Below are positions 1 to 8,733 of a stretch of DNA of 64,000 bases, piece by piece (the stretch's first letter is position 1; every line of letters starts with the position of its first letter). The notes beneath the pieces are model-generated. The model worked only from the letters and a program-made list of their open reading frames with translations, made no database searches and was not told where the DNA came from. The position numbers and the translations under genes were made by a program. Source of the DNA: Gemmatimonadota bacterium (GTDB lineage: Bacteria > Gemmatimonadota > Gemmatimonadetes > Gemmatimonadales > GWC2-71-9); NCBI GenBank assembly GCA_016713435.1, contig JADJPD010000005.1:112001-176000 (forward strand). The letters are read 5' to 3'.

Positions 1-606
1 GCCGGCCACGCCCTGCCCCGGCCGCTGCACCGCGTGGGTGGCGTCAATGAGCACCGGCGCCACGCACACCTCGCGCATCCGGCCGAAGCTCCGCATGTCC
101 ACCACGAGGTCCCCGTACCCGAAGGCGGTGCCGCGCTCGGTGACGGCCACGTCGCGCGAGGCGCCGAGCCGCACCTTCTCCACCGCGCCGGCCATGGCCT
201 CGGGGGCCATCCACTGGCCCTTCTTCACGTTCACCGGGAGGCCGGTCTCGCCCGCGGCCACGAGGAGGTCGGTCTGGCGGCAGAGGAACGCGGGGATCTG
301 CAGCGCGTCCACCACCTCCGCTGCCGTCCGCGCCTGCGCCGGCTCGTGCACGTCGGTGAGCACAGGGAGGCCGGACAGGGCCTTCACGCGGGCCAGCAGC
401 GCCAGCCCCCGCTCCACGCCCGGCCCCCGGGCGGACGCCGCCCGGGCCCGGTTGGCCTTGTCGAAGCTGGCCTTGAAGCAGACCGGGATCCCGAGCCGGG
501 CCCCGAGCGCCGCGAGCGCGTCCGCCACCCGCGGCAGGAGGTCACCCTCCTCGATGACGCAGGGCCCCGCCACGAGGAACGGGGCCTCGCGGAAGGACCA
601 GGCCAT
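1..606 (-). CDS. kdsA: 3-deoxy-D-manno-octulosonate 8-phosphate synthase, C-terminus cut by window edge
   Basis: KdsA condenses phosphoenolpyruvate with arabinose 5-phosphate to make Kdo 8-phosphate, the precursor of the inner-core LPS sugar Kdo. About 202 residues are visible. The N-terminus reads MAWSFREAPFLVAGPCVIE, and the family motifs FKASFDKANR and LTDVHE follow; these are characteristic of class I DAHP-synthase-like aldolases of the KdsA type. The ATG lies one base after the pyrG stop, so the gene is the third member of a kdsB-pyrG-kdsA operon. Two Kdo enzymes in one operon imply a lipopolysaccharide outer membrane. The C-terminal part runs off the start of the window. Confidence 0.95.
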   Translation of the reverse strand, partial: MAWSFREAPFLVAGPCVIEEGDLLPRVADALAALGARLGIPVCFKASFDKANRARAASARGPGVERGLALLARVKALSGLPVLTDVHEPAQARTAAEVVDALQIPAFLCRQTDLLVAAGETGLPVNVKKGQWMAPEAMAGAVEKVRLGASRDVAVTERGTAFGYGDLVVDMRSFGRMREVCVAPVLIDATHAVQRPGQGVAG

Positions 607-607
607 C

Positions 608-2269
608 TCAGGCCCGGGTGGCCGCGACGACCTCGGACACCGTCTCGGGCCGCGCCGTGCGGCGCTGCAGCGCCGCGCCGACGAACGCCGCGAAGAGCGG
701 ATGCGGCCGGGTGGGCCGGCTCTTGAGCTCCGGGTGGAACTGGCAGCCCAGGAACCAGGGATGGTCCGGCAGCTCGATGATCTCGACCAGCCCGCCGTCC
801 GGCGACTGGCCCGACAGCCGGAGCCCGCCCTCCGCCAGCACGTCACGGTAGGCGTTGTTCACCTCCCAGCGATGGCGGTGGCGCTCGCTGATCTGCGTCA
901 GGCCGTAGGCCGTGGCGGCCCGCGACCCGGGCCGGAGCCGCGCCGCATAGGCGCCGAGCCGCATGGTGCCGCCGATGTCCTTCACCTCGCGCTGGTTGGC
1001 CATCAGCGCGATCACCGGCGACTCGCACTCCGGCTCGAACTCGGTGCTCGTGGTGTCGCTCATGCCGCAGACGTTCCGGGCAAACTCGATCACCGCCACC
1101 TGCAGCCCCAGGCAGATCCCGAAGAACGGGAGCTGGTTGGTGCGGGCCCAGCGGATGGCCTCGATCATCCCCTCGATGCCGCGGATGCCGAACCCGCCCG
1201 GCACCAGCAGCCCGTCCATCCCCGAGAGCAGCCGCCCCGCGGCGTCCTGGCTGGTGAACTGGTCGCTCGAGAGCCAGTGGATCTCCACCCCCGAGTCGTG
1301 CGCGATGCCGCCGTGGTACAGCGCCTCGCCTACCGACTTGTAGGCGTCGTGCAGGTCGGTGTACTTCCCCACCACCGCGATCTTCACCCGGTGCTTCGGC
1401 CGGAGGATCTTCTCCACCATCGCCTTCCAGCTGGTGAGGTCCGGCTCCTTGGTCTCGAGCCGCAGCCGCTCGCACACCACCCGGTCGAAGCCCTGGTCGC
1501 GGAAGCGCACCGGGATCTCGTAGATCGAGGCCACGTCCGGGCTCTCGATCACGCACTCGAAGTCCACGTTGCAGAAGCCCGCGATCTTCCGCTTGATCTC
1601 CGGCGAGATCGGCTGCTCGCTCCGGCAGATCAGGATGTCGGGCTGGATCCCGATCTGCATGAGGTCCCGCACCGAGTGCTGTGTCGGCTTGGTCTTGAGC
1701 TCGCCCGACGCGGCGATGTAGGGCACCAGCGTCAGGTGCACGAACAGCGCGTTGTCCCGCCCGATCTCCTGCCGGAACTGGCGGATGGCCTCGAGGAACG
1801 GCAGCGACTCGATGTCGCCCACCGTGCCGCCGATCTCGGTGATCACGACGTCGTGGCCCGGGGCGCTCCGCCGGATGGCGTGCTTGATCTCGTCGGTGAT
1901 GTGCGGCACCACCTGCACCGTGCCGCCCAGGTACTCGCCCCGGCGTTCCTTGCCGATCACCGTCGAGTAGATGCGGCCCGTCGTGATGTTGTTCTGCTGG
2001 GAGAGCGAGCGGTCGATGAACCGCTCGTAGTGGCCGAGGTCCAGGTCCGTCTCGGCGCCGTCGTCGGTGACGTACACCTCGCCGTGCTGGAACGGCGACA
2101 TGGTGCCGGGATCGACGTTGATGTAGGGGTCGAACTTCTGCATGGTGACCGACAGCCCGCGCTCCACCAGGAGCCGGCCCAGCGACGCGGCGGCGATGCC
2201 CTTCCCGAGCGAACTCACCACGCCGCCGGTGACGAAGATGTACTTGGTGCCCTGTCCGGCTCCGGTCAT
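608..2269 (-). CDS. pyrG: CTP synthase
   Basis: PyrG makes CTP from UTP, ATP and glutamine. It has 553 residues, the usual family length. The N-terminal synthetase domain starts KYIFVTGGVVSSLGKG and carries the DGAETDLDLGHYERF and GGTVGDIESLPFLEA signatures. The C-terminal class I glutamine amidotransferase domain carries the nucleophile elbow GICLGLQ and the CQFHPE His-Glu pair. The start chosen is the ATG preceded by AGGAGGAGGCGCG, a strong ribosome binding site inside the end of kdsB; the kdsB stop overlaps it as ATGA. CTP is the co-substrate of KdsB, which may explain the shared operon. Confidence 0.98.
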   Translation of the reverse strand: MTGAGQGTKYIFVTGGVVSSLGKGIAAASLGRLLVERGLSVTMQKFDPYINVDPGTMSPFQHGEVYVTDDGAETDLDLGHYERFIDRSLSQQNNITTGRIYSTVIGKERRGEYLGGTVQVVPHITDEIKHAIRRSAPGHDVVITEIGGTVGDIESLPFLEAIRQFRQEIGRDNALFVHLTLVPYIAASGELKTKPTQHSVRDLMQIGIQPDILICRSEQPISPEIKRKIAGFCNVDFECVIESPDVASIYEIPVRFRDQGFDRVVCERLRLETKEPDLTSWKAMVEKILRPKHRVKIAVVGKYTDLHDAYKSVGEALYHGGIAHDSGVEIHWLSSDQFTSQDAAGRLLSGMDGLLVPGGFGIRGIEGMIEAIRWARTNQLPFFGICLGLQVAVIEFARNVCGMSDTTSTEFEPECESPVIALMANQREVKDIGGTMRLGAYAARLRPGSRAATAYGLTQISERHRHRWEVNNAYRDVLAEGGLRLSGQSPDGGLVEIIELPDHPWFLGCQFHPELKSRPTRPHPLFAAFVGAALQRRTARPETVSEVVAATRA

Positions 2270-3015
2270 CGCGCCTCCTCCTGTCTGGGCCATCGGGCCT
2301 CCGCGCGGCGGAGGTCCTCGGGGGTGTCTATGCCTGGCTCGGCGGGCCACTCGAGGCGGGCCACGCCGATCGTCATGCTGTGGGCGAGCGGCCGCAGCTG
2401 CTCCAGCCGCTCCGCCTGCTCCAGCGCCGTGGGGGCCAGCGTGGCCCACCGGGCCAGCGCCGCCGGCGTGTACGCGTACACGCCGAGGTGCTGCCACCAG
2501 AGCCGGGCCGGCGGCTCCGCGCTGCTGCGCCACGCCGGGATCGGCGCGCGCGAGAAGTAGAGCGCCCGCCCGGCCGCGTCCGTCACCACCTTCACCCGTG
2601 ACGGCTCGCCGGCCTCGTGCGCCGCCAGCGGCGCCGCCACCGTGCCGATCGGGTCCCCGGCGGCCACGCGCCCGAGGGCGCCGGCCAGGGCGTCCCGACT
2701 GAGGAACGGCTCGTCCCCCTGCACGTTGGCGATGATGTCGTAGCCCCGGAACTCGTTGCGCGCGGCCACCTCGGCCACCCGGTCGGTGCCGCTCTCGTGC
2801 TCCGGCCGGGTCAGCACCGCGTACCCGCCCGTGGCCCGCACCACCTCCGCCACTACCTCGCTGTCCGTGGCCACCACCAGCTCGTCCACCAGCCCCAGCT
2901 CCCGCACGCGCGCGACGACACGGGTCACCAGAGGTGCCCCGGCCAGAAGCTGAAGGGGTTTGTTGGGGAGGCGAGTCGAGCCGAGTCGGGCCGGGATGAC
3001 GCCGAGGACGCGCAT
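2266..3015 (-). CDS. kdsB: 3-deoxy-manno-octulosonate cytidylyltransferase (CMP-Kdo synthetase)
   Basis: KdsB activates Kdo with CTP to form CMP-Kdo, the donor for lipid A glycosylation. It is 249 residues long, normal for the family. It opens VLGVIPARLGSTRLPNKPL, the nucleotidyltransferase signature, followed by VATDSEVV, EHESGTDRVAE and NVQGDEPFL. It is first in a kdsB-pyrG-kdsA operon and overlaps pyrG by four bases. No clear Shine-Dalgarno precedes its ATG; a promoter-like pair ends five bases before the start (see the promoter entry), so the transcript may be leaderless. Confidence 0.97.
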   Translation of the reverse strand: MRVLGVIPARLGSTRLPNKPLQLLAGAPLVTRVVARVRELGLVDELVVATDSEVVAEVVRATGGYAVLTRPEHESGTDRVAEVAARNEFRGYDIIANVQGDEPFLSRDALAGALGRVAAGDPIGTVAAPLAAHEAGEPSRVKVVTDAAGRALYFSRAPIPAWRSSAEPPARLWWQHLGVYAYTPAALARWATLAPTALEQAERLEQLRPLAHSMTIGVARLEWPAEPGIDTPEDLRRAEARWPRQEEAR

Positions 3016-3020
3016 TTCCG

Positions 3021-3049
3021 AACGTAATAACGTCCGTCGCCCATGTCAA
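3021..3049 (-). promoter_or_regulatory. Candidate sigma70-type promoter of kdsB-pyrG-kdsA
   Basis: On the minus strand TTGACA (3049-3044) is followed after 17 bases by TACGTT (3026-3021). Only five bases separate the -10 from the kdsB ATG, which would place the start of transcription at or next to the start codon. The -35 box overlaps the tail of the trpG terminator. The -10 box is imperfect, so this is a candidate only. Confidence 0.4.
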
Positions 3050-3077
3050 AAGTCGTGCCGAAACTGTGGCACGACTT
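3048..3077 (-). terminator. Intrinsic terminator downstream of trpG
   Basis: A perfect 10-bp inverted repeat (3050-3059 and 3068-3077) encloses an 8-base loop. Read on the minus strand it is followed by TTTT, directly after the end of the trpG gene and before kdsB. Confidence 0.65.
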
Positions 3078-3111
3078 GTGGTAAGCGGCTATGGCGTTTC
3101 CCGTCAAGGCC

Positions 3112-3726
3112 TTACACGGGCACTCCGGGACGCGCGGCGTGCCACTGGCGGGCCAGGGACAGGAAGTTGGACAGGAGAGTCTTCCCGTTGGCGGTGGCGA
3201 TGGATTCGGGGTGAAACTGCACCCCGAAGACGGGGTGGCGGCGGTGCCGGAGGGCCATGATCTCCTGCCCCGGCTCCCGGTCCCGGCTCCAGGCCGTGAC
3301 CTCGAGCTCGGCCGGAAAAGTGGCGGCCTCCACCACCAGCGAGTGATAGCGCATCACCTCGAGCGGGTCCGGCACGCCCGCGAAGAGGTCGCCGCCGGTG
3401 TGGGCGATCGCGGTCGTCTTGCCGTGCATCAGCCGCCCCGCGCGCACCACCCGTCCGCCGAACGCCTCGCCGATGCCCTGGTGGCCCAGGCACACGCCGA
3501 GGAGCGGCACCCGGCCCGCCGCGGCGCGAATGAGCGGGATGGAGATGCCGGCATCCTTCGGCTCCCCGGGACCCGGCGAGATGATGATCGCCTCGGGCCC
3601 GAGTGCCAGCGCCTGCTCCACTGTGAGGGCGTCGTTCCGGTGGACCACCGGCTCGGCGCCCAGCTCACCGACGAACTGCACCAGGTTGTACGTGAAGCTG
3701 TCGTAGTTGTCGAGGACGAGGAGCAT
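3112..3726 (-). CDS. trpG: Anthranilate / aminodeoxychorismate synthase glutamine amidotransferase subunit
   Basis: This 204-residue class I glutamine amidotransferase supplies ammonia from glutamine to a chorismate-using partner (TrpE for tryptophan or PabB for folate). It begins MLLVLDNYDSFTYNLVQ, has the oxyanion strand IIISPGPGEP, the nucleophile elbow GVCLGHQGIGEAFGG and the catalytic His-Glu in QFHPES. The ATG lies 7 bases downstream of the preceding gene's stop, so the two are probably co-transcribed. No trpE, pabB or other trp gene is in the window, so tryptophan and folate roles cannot be separated; the protein may serve both. Confidence 0.93.
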   Translation of the reverse strand: MLLVLDNYDSFTYNLVQFVGELGAEPVVHRNDALTVEQALALGPEAIIISPGPGEPKDAGISIPLIRAAAGRVPLLGVCLGHQGIGEAFGGRVVRAGRLMHGKTTAIAHTGGDLFAGVPDPLEVMRYHSLVVEAATFPAELEVTAWSRDREPGQEIMALRHRRHPVFGVQFHPESIATANGKTLLSNFLSLARQWHAARPGVPV

Positions 3727-3733
3727 CGCGATC

Positions 3734-4749
3734 TCAGGGACGGGCCGTGGGCGGCCGGGGCGCGGCCGGCGCAGCGGGAGTCGGGGTGGCCGCCGGGGCT
3801 TCAACGGGCGAGGCAGCGTCGGCCGCCCGGCCGGCCGCGGCGGCGGCACCGGTGCGCGCCGCTTCCGCCTTCTGCAGGTCAATCTGCATCTGCCGGAGCT
3901 CGCGGGCGACCTCCGCCTGCACCGAGTCGCGGATCCGCGGCCCCAGCTGGCGCAGGGTGTCGAGCTGGCCCGGGCTGAACTCTGCATCTCCTCCAGCGCA
4001 TGACCCAGCCGGGCCTCCTCGGGCTTGAGCCGATCCACCACGGACCGCATCAGGGCGTGCGGGCCGAGTCGGCCTGCCGCTGCAGGCCCCGCCGCTCCGC
4101 CGGCGACGCCTCGGCGGCCGAGTCCTCCAGCTGGTCGGCCAGCTCGCGGAGCTGATCCACCGAGTCGGTGCGCGCCCCGATCCGCGCGCGGAGCGAGTCC
4201 ATCAGCGCGTGCGCCCGCTCGTCCAGCGCCCGCCGCCGCCGGTCCGCCGCCGTGGTCACCTTCACGCCGTTCCCGCTGACGTTGAACTCCGTGGTCCGGA
4301 GGTCCGCCACCGCGCTGGGTCCGGGAGCAGGAGCGGAAGCTGTCGCTGCCGCCCTTGAGCACCACCGTCCCGAACCGCTCCCGCCCCGCCTGATCGGGCA
4401 CGTTGCAGCGGAAGGTTGTCTGGTCGTTGATATTATCAAGGTCCTCGAGCGCCAGTACGCAGCGCCGCAATTGCTCCGGCGACACGCTATCGGCGAGCTT
4501 CACGATGACCCGCACCCCGCTCACGTGCTGCGGGTCCGAGCGCAGGATCTCGAGCCGGCTCAGGCTCCCCAACTGCCGCTCGTCCAGGCGGAACGGGACC
4601 ATGCCGATGAGCGGCAGGGGGATCGGGTCGGTGCTGTTGATGGTCTGGGTGACCTTCGCCTTCACGCTGCGCACGCTTGTGATCAGGATCATGCCCACGG
4701 CGAAGATGCCGAGGGCGCTTGCTGCGATCTTGAGCCAGTAGTTCCGCAT
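3734..4749 (-). pseudogene. Membrane-anchored hypothetical protein, reading frame broken three times
   Basis: The protein starts MRNYWLKIAASALGIFAVGM, a single N-terminal membrane anchor, after a GGAG ribosome site. A folded region follows (about 115 residues, to VVLKGGSDSF), then a second region that starts in another frame (VADLRTTEFNVSGNGVKV), a Leu/Arg/Glu-rich probable coiled coil, and an Ala/Pro-rich tail. The frame changes near 4325, near 4060 and near 3980; joining the three frames gives one plausible protein of about 338 residues. Codon use and amino-acid character stay gene-like across all breaks, so either decay is recent or the assembly carries indels. No family is recognised. It sits 102 bases from, and divergent to, the ABC exporter and just upstream of trpG. 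Confidence 0.6.
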
Positions 4750-4801
4750 GACCTGCTCCGGGGTAAGGTCCGGCTGCACAACATGTTGCAAGGAGAGACG
4801 C

Positions 4802-4855
4802 GTGAGCGCCACAAAGGGTTTCAGCGCCACCCCCATGGCCGGGAGCCGTTCATGA
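4802..4855 (+). CDS. Possible 17-codon leader ORF overlapping the ABC ATPase start
   Basis: A GTG follows an AAGGAG ribosome-binding site (4791-4796) and opens a 17-codon frame that ends in TGA at 4853-4855, overlapping the ATPase ATG as ATGA. It could be a translated leader coupled to the ATPase. It could also be the true N-terminus of the ATPase displaced by an indel, which is possible given other indels in this window. Confidence 0.25.
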   Translation: MSATKGFSATPMAGSRS

Positions 4856-5574
4856 TCGAGGTCACCGGGCTCACGAAGCTGTACGGGAGCCTCACCGCCG
4901 TGCAAGACCTCTCCTTCCGCGTGGGCCCGGGGGAGATCCTCGGCCTGGTGGGGCCGAACGGTGCCGGGAAGACCACCACGCTCCGGAGCCTGGCCGGGAT
5001 CATCCGTCCCACTGCTGGAACGCTGCGGGTGGCAGGGCACGACCTGCAGCTGGCCCCGATCCCCGCCAAGCGGGCCCTTGCCTTCATCCCGGACGAGCCC
5101 CAGCTCTTCGATCACCTGACCGTGGCCGAGCACCTGGGCTTCGTGGCCCGCCTGTACGGGCTCGGAGATGCCTCCGCCCGCAGCGGCCCGCTCCTGGCCG
5201 AACTGGAGCTCACCGACAAGCGCGACGCCCTGGCCACGGAGCTTTCCCGCGGCATGAAGCAGAAGCTGGCCATCGCCTGCGGGCTGCTGCACGAGCCGCA
5301 GGTGCTCATCCTGGACGAGCCGCTCACGGGCCTCGACCCGCTCGGCATCCGCCGGATGAAGCGGACCATCCGCGGCCGCGCCGAGGCGGGGGCGGCGGTG
5401 ATCCTGAGCTCGCACCTGCTGACCCTGGTGGAGGAGCTCTGCACCCACCTGCTGATCCTGCAGGGCGGCCGGCGCGTGGCTTTCGGCTCCATGGCGGAGA
5501 TCTCGGCGGGGCGGCCGGAGCTCTCGGGCCGGGGACTGGAGGAGATCTTCCTGTCGCTCACCGGGAACGACTGA
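4852..5574 (+). CDS. ABC transporter ATP-binding protein
   Basis: This 240-residue ATPase would energise the membrane protein encoded two bases downstream. It has Walker A GPNGAGKTTTL, a signature region read as LSRGMKQKLAIACGLL, Walker B VLILDEPLTGLDP, and the switch His in SSHLL. The layout matches the drug/ABC-2 exporter class of stand-alone ATPases. The ATG is preceded by GGGAG and overlaps the stop of a short upstream frame. Substrate cannot be told from sequence. Confidence 0.93.
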   Translation: MIEVTGLTKLYGSLTAVQDLSFRVGPGEILGLVGPNGAGKTTTLRSLAGIIRPTAGTLRVAGHDLQLAPIPAKRALAFIPDEPQLFDHLTVAEHLGFVARLYGLGDASARSGPLLAELELTDKRDALATELSRGMKQKLAIACGLLHEPQVLILDEPLTGLDPLGIRRMKRTIRGRAEAGAAVILSSHLLTLVEELCTHLLILQGGRRVAFGSMAEISAGRPELSGRGLEEIFLSLTGND

Positions 5575-5576
5575 CG

Positions 5577-7259
5577 GTGCTGCGCTACGCCGCGCTCTAC
5601 CTGCTGCGGGCGTCCGCGAGAAATCGCGCGCGCTCGCTGCTGCGCCAGCTGCGGAGCCCGCGGTACGTGGTTGCCCTGCTGGTGGGGATTGCCTACCTGG
5701 TGCTGGTGCTGGCGGGGCCGCACCGTCAGGGGGTGAGCCCGGCGCCGGCGTACTTCCTTCAGGCCACGGGGACGCTGTTGCTGGTGGTGCTGGTGCTCAA
5801 GTGGTGGATCCTCGGGACGGACCGGCTGGCGCTCGCCTTCACCCCGGCGGAGGTGCAGTTCCTGTTTCCCGCCCCCGTGAGCCGCCGCGGCCTGCTCGGC
5901 TACAAGCTGGCACGGGCGCAGCTGTTCATCGCGCTCAACGTGCTGGTGTGGGTGGTGCTGCTCCGGGCCGGCGGGGACTCGCCCCTCGGGCGGCCGTTCC
6001 ACGCCGTGAGCCTCTGGCTCTTCTTCACCACCCTCATGCTGCACCGCCTGGCCACGGCGCTCACCCGCGACTCGGTGCTCGCGCACGGCGCCTCCGGCCT
6101 CCGCCGCGCGGCGCTTCCGCTCGCCGTGCTGGTGGCGGCACTCGGCACGGCCTGGTTCACGCTTTCCAACTTCGTCCCCACGACCGACAACCCGCTCCGC
6201 GTCCTCGGCGAGTTCCTGGAAACGGCGCCGCTCAAGTGGGTGCTGCTGCCGTTCCGCCTCCCGCTCCTCCCCTTCGGCGCCCAGACCGCCGGCGCGTGGC
6301 TGGGCGGCGTGGGCATCGGCCTGCTGATCATCGCGGGCCACGTGGCGTGGATCCTCCGCGCCGACCACGCCTTCGAGGAGGCCGCCGTCGAGGCCAGCGC
6401 GCGCCGCGCGGTGCGGGTGGCCCAGATGCGGCACCAGGGCCGCCGAAGCCTGGCGCCCACCCGCCGCTGGTGGTTTCCGCTCGCCCCCTCGGGCTCGCCG
6501 GCGCTGGCCATTGCCTGGAAGAACCTCGCGCGCGTGGCGCGGACCACGAGCCTGGGCGGCCTCGCCCTCGTGGCGCTCCTCATTGCCGGGGGCCTGGTGG
6601 CGGCCACGATGACCGCCCCGCACGACCCGTTCCTGATGATCATGGTCGGCACGCTGGCCACGAGCTGGGCGGGCGTGTCGCTCGTCTTCGGCCCGCTCTG
6701 GGTGCGTGCCGACCTGCGCGGCGACCTGCCCCACCTGGCCGTGCTCCGGACCTGGCCTCTCCCGGGCCAGGTGGTGATGGCCGGCCAGGTGCTCGGCTCG
6801 GCTGCGGCGCTCACGGCCCTGCAGTTCCTGCTCGCCGAGGTGGGCGTCTACGCGCTGGTGGCCACGGGCCAGGCCGACATTTCGCCCGCGCTGGTGGCCG
6901 CGCTCACCATCGCGGCCGTGCCAGTGCTGCTCCTCATCAACGCGCTGGCCATCGGCATCCAGAATGGGGCGGCGCTGCTCTACCCGAGCTGGGTGCAGGT
7001 GGAGGTGCGGCCAGGTGGCGTCGAGGCCATGGGCCAGCAGTTCCTCACGGCGGGCCTGGCCCTGGTGCTGCTGGCGCTGCTGCTGCTGGGTCCGGCGCTG
7101 CTCGCCGGCCTCACCTGGTATTTCCTCGAGGCGCGCCTCGGCGGGTGGTCGCTGGTGCCGGCGCTGCTCCCCGCGGCGCTCGGGCTCGGGCTCGAGCTCT
7201 TCCTGCTGGTGGACTGGCTGGGGAGCCGGTTTGAACGGCTGGAAGTCGCGGCGGAATAG
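5577..7259 (+). CDS. ABC exporter permease-like membrane protein
   Basis: This 560-residue protein starts at a GTG two bases after the ATPase stop and is the obvious membrane partner of that ATPase. It has many hydrophobic segments, including ones near residues 30-50, 55-75, 125-145, 165-195, 225-250, 315-345, 350-370, 405-430, 435-460 and 490-550, with Arg/Lys-rich loops between. The N-terminal sequence, a string of Arg then YVVALLVGIAYLVLVLAG, and the general plan resemble the putative ABC exporter family (Pfam ABC_export); that assignment is from memory and not certain. No substrate is indicated. Confidence 0.75.
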   Translation: MLRYAALYLLRASARNRARSLLRQLRSPRYVVALLVGIAYLVLVLAGPHRQGVSPAPAYFLQATGTLLLVVLVLKWWILGTDRLALAFTPAEVQFLFPAPVSRRGLLGYKLARAQLFIALNVLVWVVLLRAGGDSPLGRPFHAVSLWLFFTTLMLHRLATALTRDSVLAHGASGLRRAALPLAVLVAALGTAWFTLSNFVPTTDNPLRVLGEFLETAPLKWVLLPFRLPLLPFGAQTAGAWLGGVGIGLLIIAGHVAWILRADHAFEEAAVEASARRAVRVAQMRHQGRRSLAPTRRWWFPLAPSGSPALAIAWKNLARVARTTSLGGLALVALLIAGGLVAATMTAPHDPFLMIMVGTLATSWAGVSLVFGPLWVRADLRGDLPHLAVLRTWPLPGQVVMAGQVLGSAAALTALQFLLAEVGVYALVATGQADISPALVAALTIAAVPVLLLINALAIGIQNGAALLYPSWVQVEVRPGGVEAMGQQFLTAGLALVLLALLLLGPALLAGLTWYFLEARLGGWSLVPALLPAALGLGLELFLLVDWLGSRFERLEVAAE

Positions 7260-7455
7260 CGCCCGCCACCCCCCTCACCTTCCCCGGGGTCCGGCCGATA
7301 CTGACCGGCAGCAGCCGTGCGGGCTGCGCTGGCCCACGCCGAACCCGCCTGGAGCCCCCTGTCTCACGTTTCACTGGAACCTGAAGTCCCGGCGGGCGAG
7401 CGACGCTCCCCCGCCGAGGTTGCGGCTGCCATCCAGCGCCGCGGGGCGGCGTCGC

Positions 7456-8715
7456 ATGGCGCGGGGTGGCAGGCGGCGTGGTCGGGGCTGGAACGGGAGC
7501 GGAGCTTTGGGCTACCTCGCGGTGGTGGTGCTGCTGGTGACGCTGGTGCCGTTCGACTTCGCCCTGCCCGACGAGTTCCGGCTCTACACCGGCGCCCAGC
7601 TTGGCGACGCCCTCGCCAACATCCTGATGTTCGTGCCGCTCGGCTTCCTGTACCAGCTGGCCCAGCCAGCCTCGGCGGATCGCCGCGCGCTCCGCGCCCT
7701 GCTCCTCGGCGCGCTGCTCAGCCTCGGCGTCGAATCGGCGCAGCTCTTCCTGGCCGAGCGCTTCAGCTCCCCGCTCGACGTGGCCACCAACGCCCTCGGC
7801 GCCTGGCTCGGCGCGCAGCTCGAGCTCGGCGTGGCCCGCCGCCTGGCGGTGACGCCGGCGCTGGTGGGGCGTCTGGCGCTCGAGTTGCCCCTGATGGGCC
7901 TCGTGTACCTGCTGGTGCCGCTCCTCTGGCTTGCCGGCCTGGCGGCCGCCGCCTCTCCGCAGTCGGGGCGCGCGGCGCTGCTCTTGCCGGCGGGGCTGGT
8001 GGGCGCGGTGATCCTCGGGCAGGTCTGGCGGCACCAACTCGGCCCCGCAGGGGCGCTCTCGCGCCGGCGGCTCGCGGGGATTGCGGCCGGCTGGTTCGGG
8101 CTCGGCGCGTTCACGGCGCTCGGGCGCTCGCCCTGGCTGGTGCTGGGTGGTGCGGTGCTCTCCGGTGCGCTGGCGTGGCTCGTGGCGGGCCGCCACCTGC
8201 CCCCCGGCCCGGAGCGACGCTACGAGGGCCCGACCCTCCGTGCCGCCGCGCCGCTGCTCGCGCTGTTCCTGCTGGCACTCACGCTCTGGCACGCCACCGA
8301 AGCGCCGTACCCGGGCGGCGGGATTCGCTGGGGCTCGCCATTCACCAGCGCCGGCACGGCCGAGATCCTCGAGTTCCTGGAGCTCTGCGCGGCGTACACC
8401 GTGACCGGCTACCTGATCGCCGAGTGGCGCGGCCGCGCCGAGCGCACCCCGCGTGAGGCGATGCTCACCGCCACCGCGGTGGCGCTCAGCAGCGTGGTCA
8501 TCCTCGAGTGCCTGGTGCTCTTGCTCGGCGGGCCCGGCGGCAGCGTGGTACGGACTCTCGCGGCCGGGGGGGCGGCGGCTTTCGGGGCGCGGGTGTACCG
8601 GCTGCAGCTCGGCTTCGTGCGGGCGCTGGTGCGGCAGGCGGAGCGGGAGCAGGCCGATCCTGAGGAATCCCGGGCGCCACCACGCCCGGCCCCGTGCTGG
8701 CGACCGGGCGTCTGA
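7456..8715 (+). CDS. VanZ-like multi-pass membrane protein
   Basis: The 419-residue protein has a VanZ-like N-terminal half: a first membrane helix, then LVPFDF, LGDALANILMFVPLGFL, and SLGVESAQLFLAERFSSPLDVATNALGAWLG, which match the conserved Asn/Pro/Glu and Asp-x-x-x-Asn pattern of VanZ proteins. The second half adds further helices and a repeat of the theme (EILEFLELCAAYTVTGYL). VanZ relatives are linked to teicoplanin resistance or envelope functions, but the biochemical role is unknown. The ATG at 7456 is the last start before the first helix; no clear ribosome site was seen. It ends 18 bases from the convergent gene. Confidence 0.75.
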   Translation: MARGGRRRGRGWNGSGALGYLAVVVLLVTLVPFDFALPDEFRLYTGAQLGDALANILMFVPLGFLYQLAQPASADRRALRALLLGALLSLGVESAQLFLAERFSSPLDVATNALGAWLGAQLELGVARRLAVTPALVGRLALELPLMGLVYLLVPLLWLAGLAAAASPQSGRAALLLPAGLVGAVILGQVWRHQLGPAGALSRRRLAGIAAGWFGLGAFTALGRSPWLVLGGAVLSGALAWLVAGRHLPPGPERRYEGPTLRAAAPLLALFLLALTLWHATEAPYPGGGIRWGSPFTSAGTAEILEFLELCAAYTVTGYLIAEWRGRAERTPREAMLTATAVALSSVVILECLVLLLGGPGGSVVRTLAAGGAAAFGARVYRLQLGFVRALVRQAEREQADPEESRAPPRPAPCWRPGV

Positions 8716-8733
8716 GGCCCTCGGCCTCTCGCC

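Noticed and set aside
38..2560. An 840-codon open frame on the plus strand across pyrG and kdsB
   Set aside because: It is the antisense shadow of two clear enzymes in GC-rich DNA, with Arg/Pro-rich low-complexity translation and no recognisable domain.
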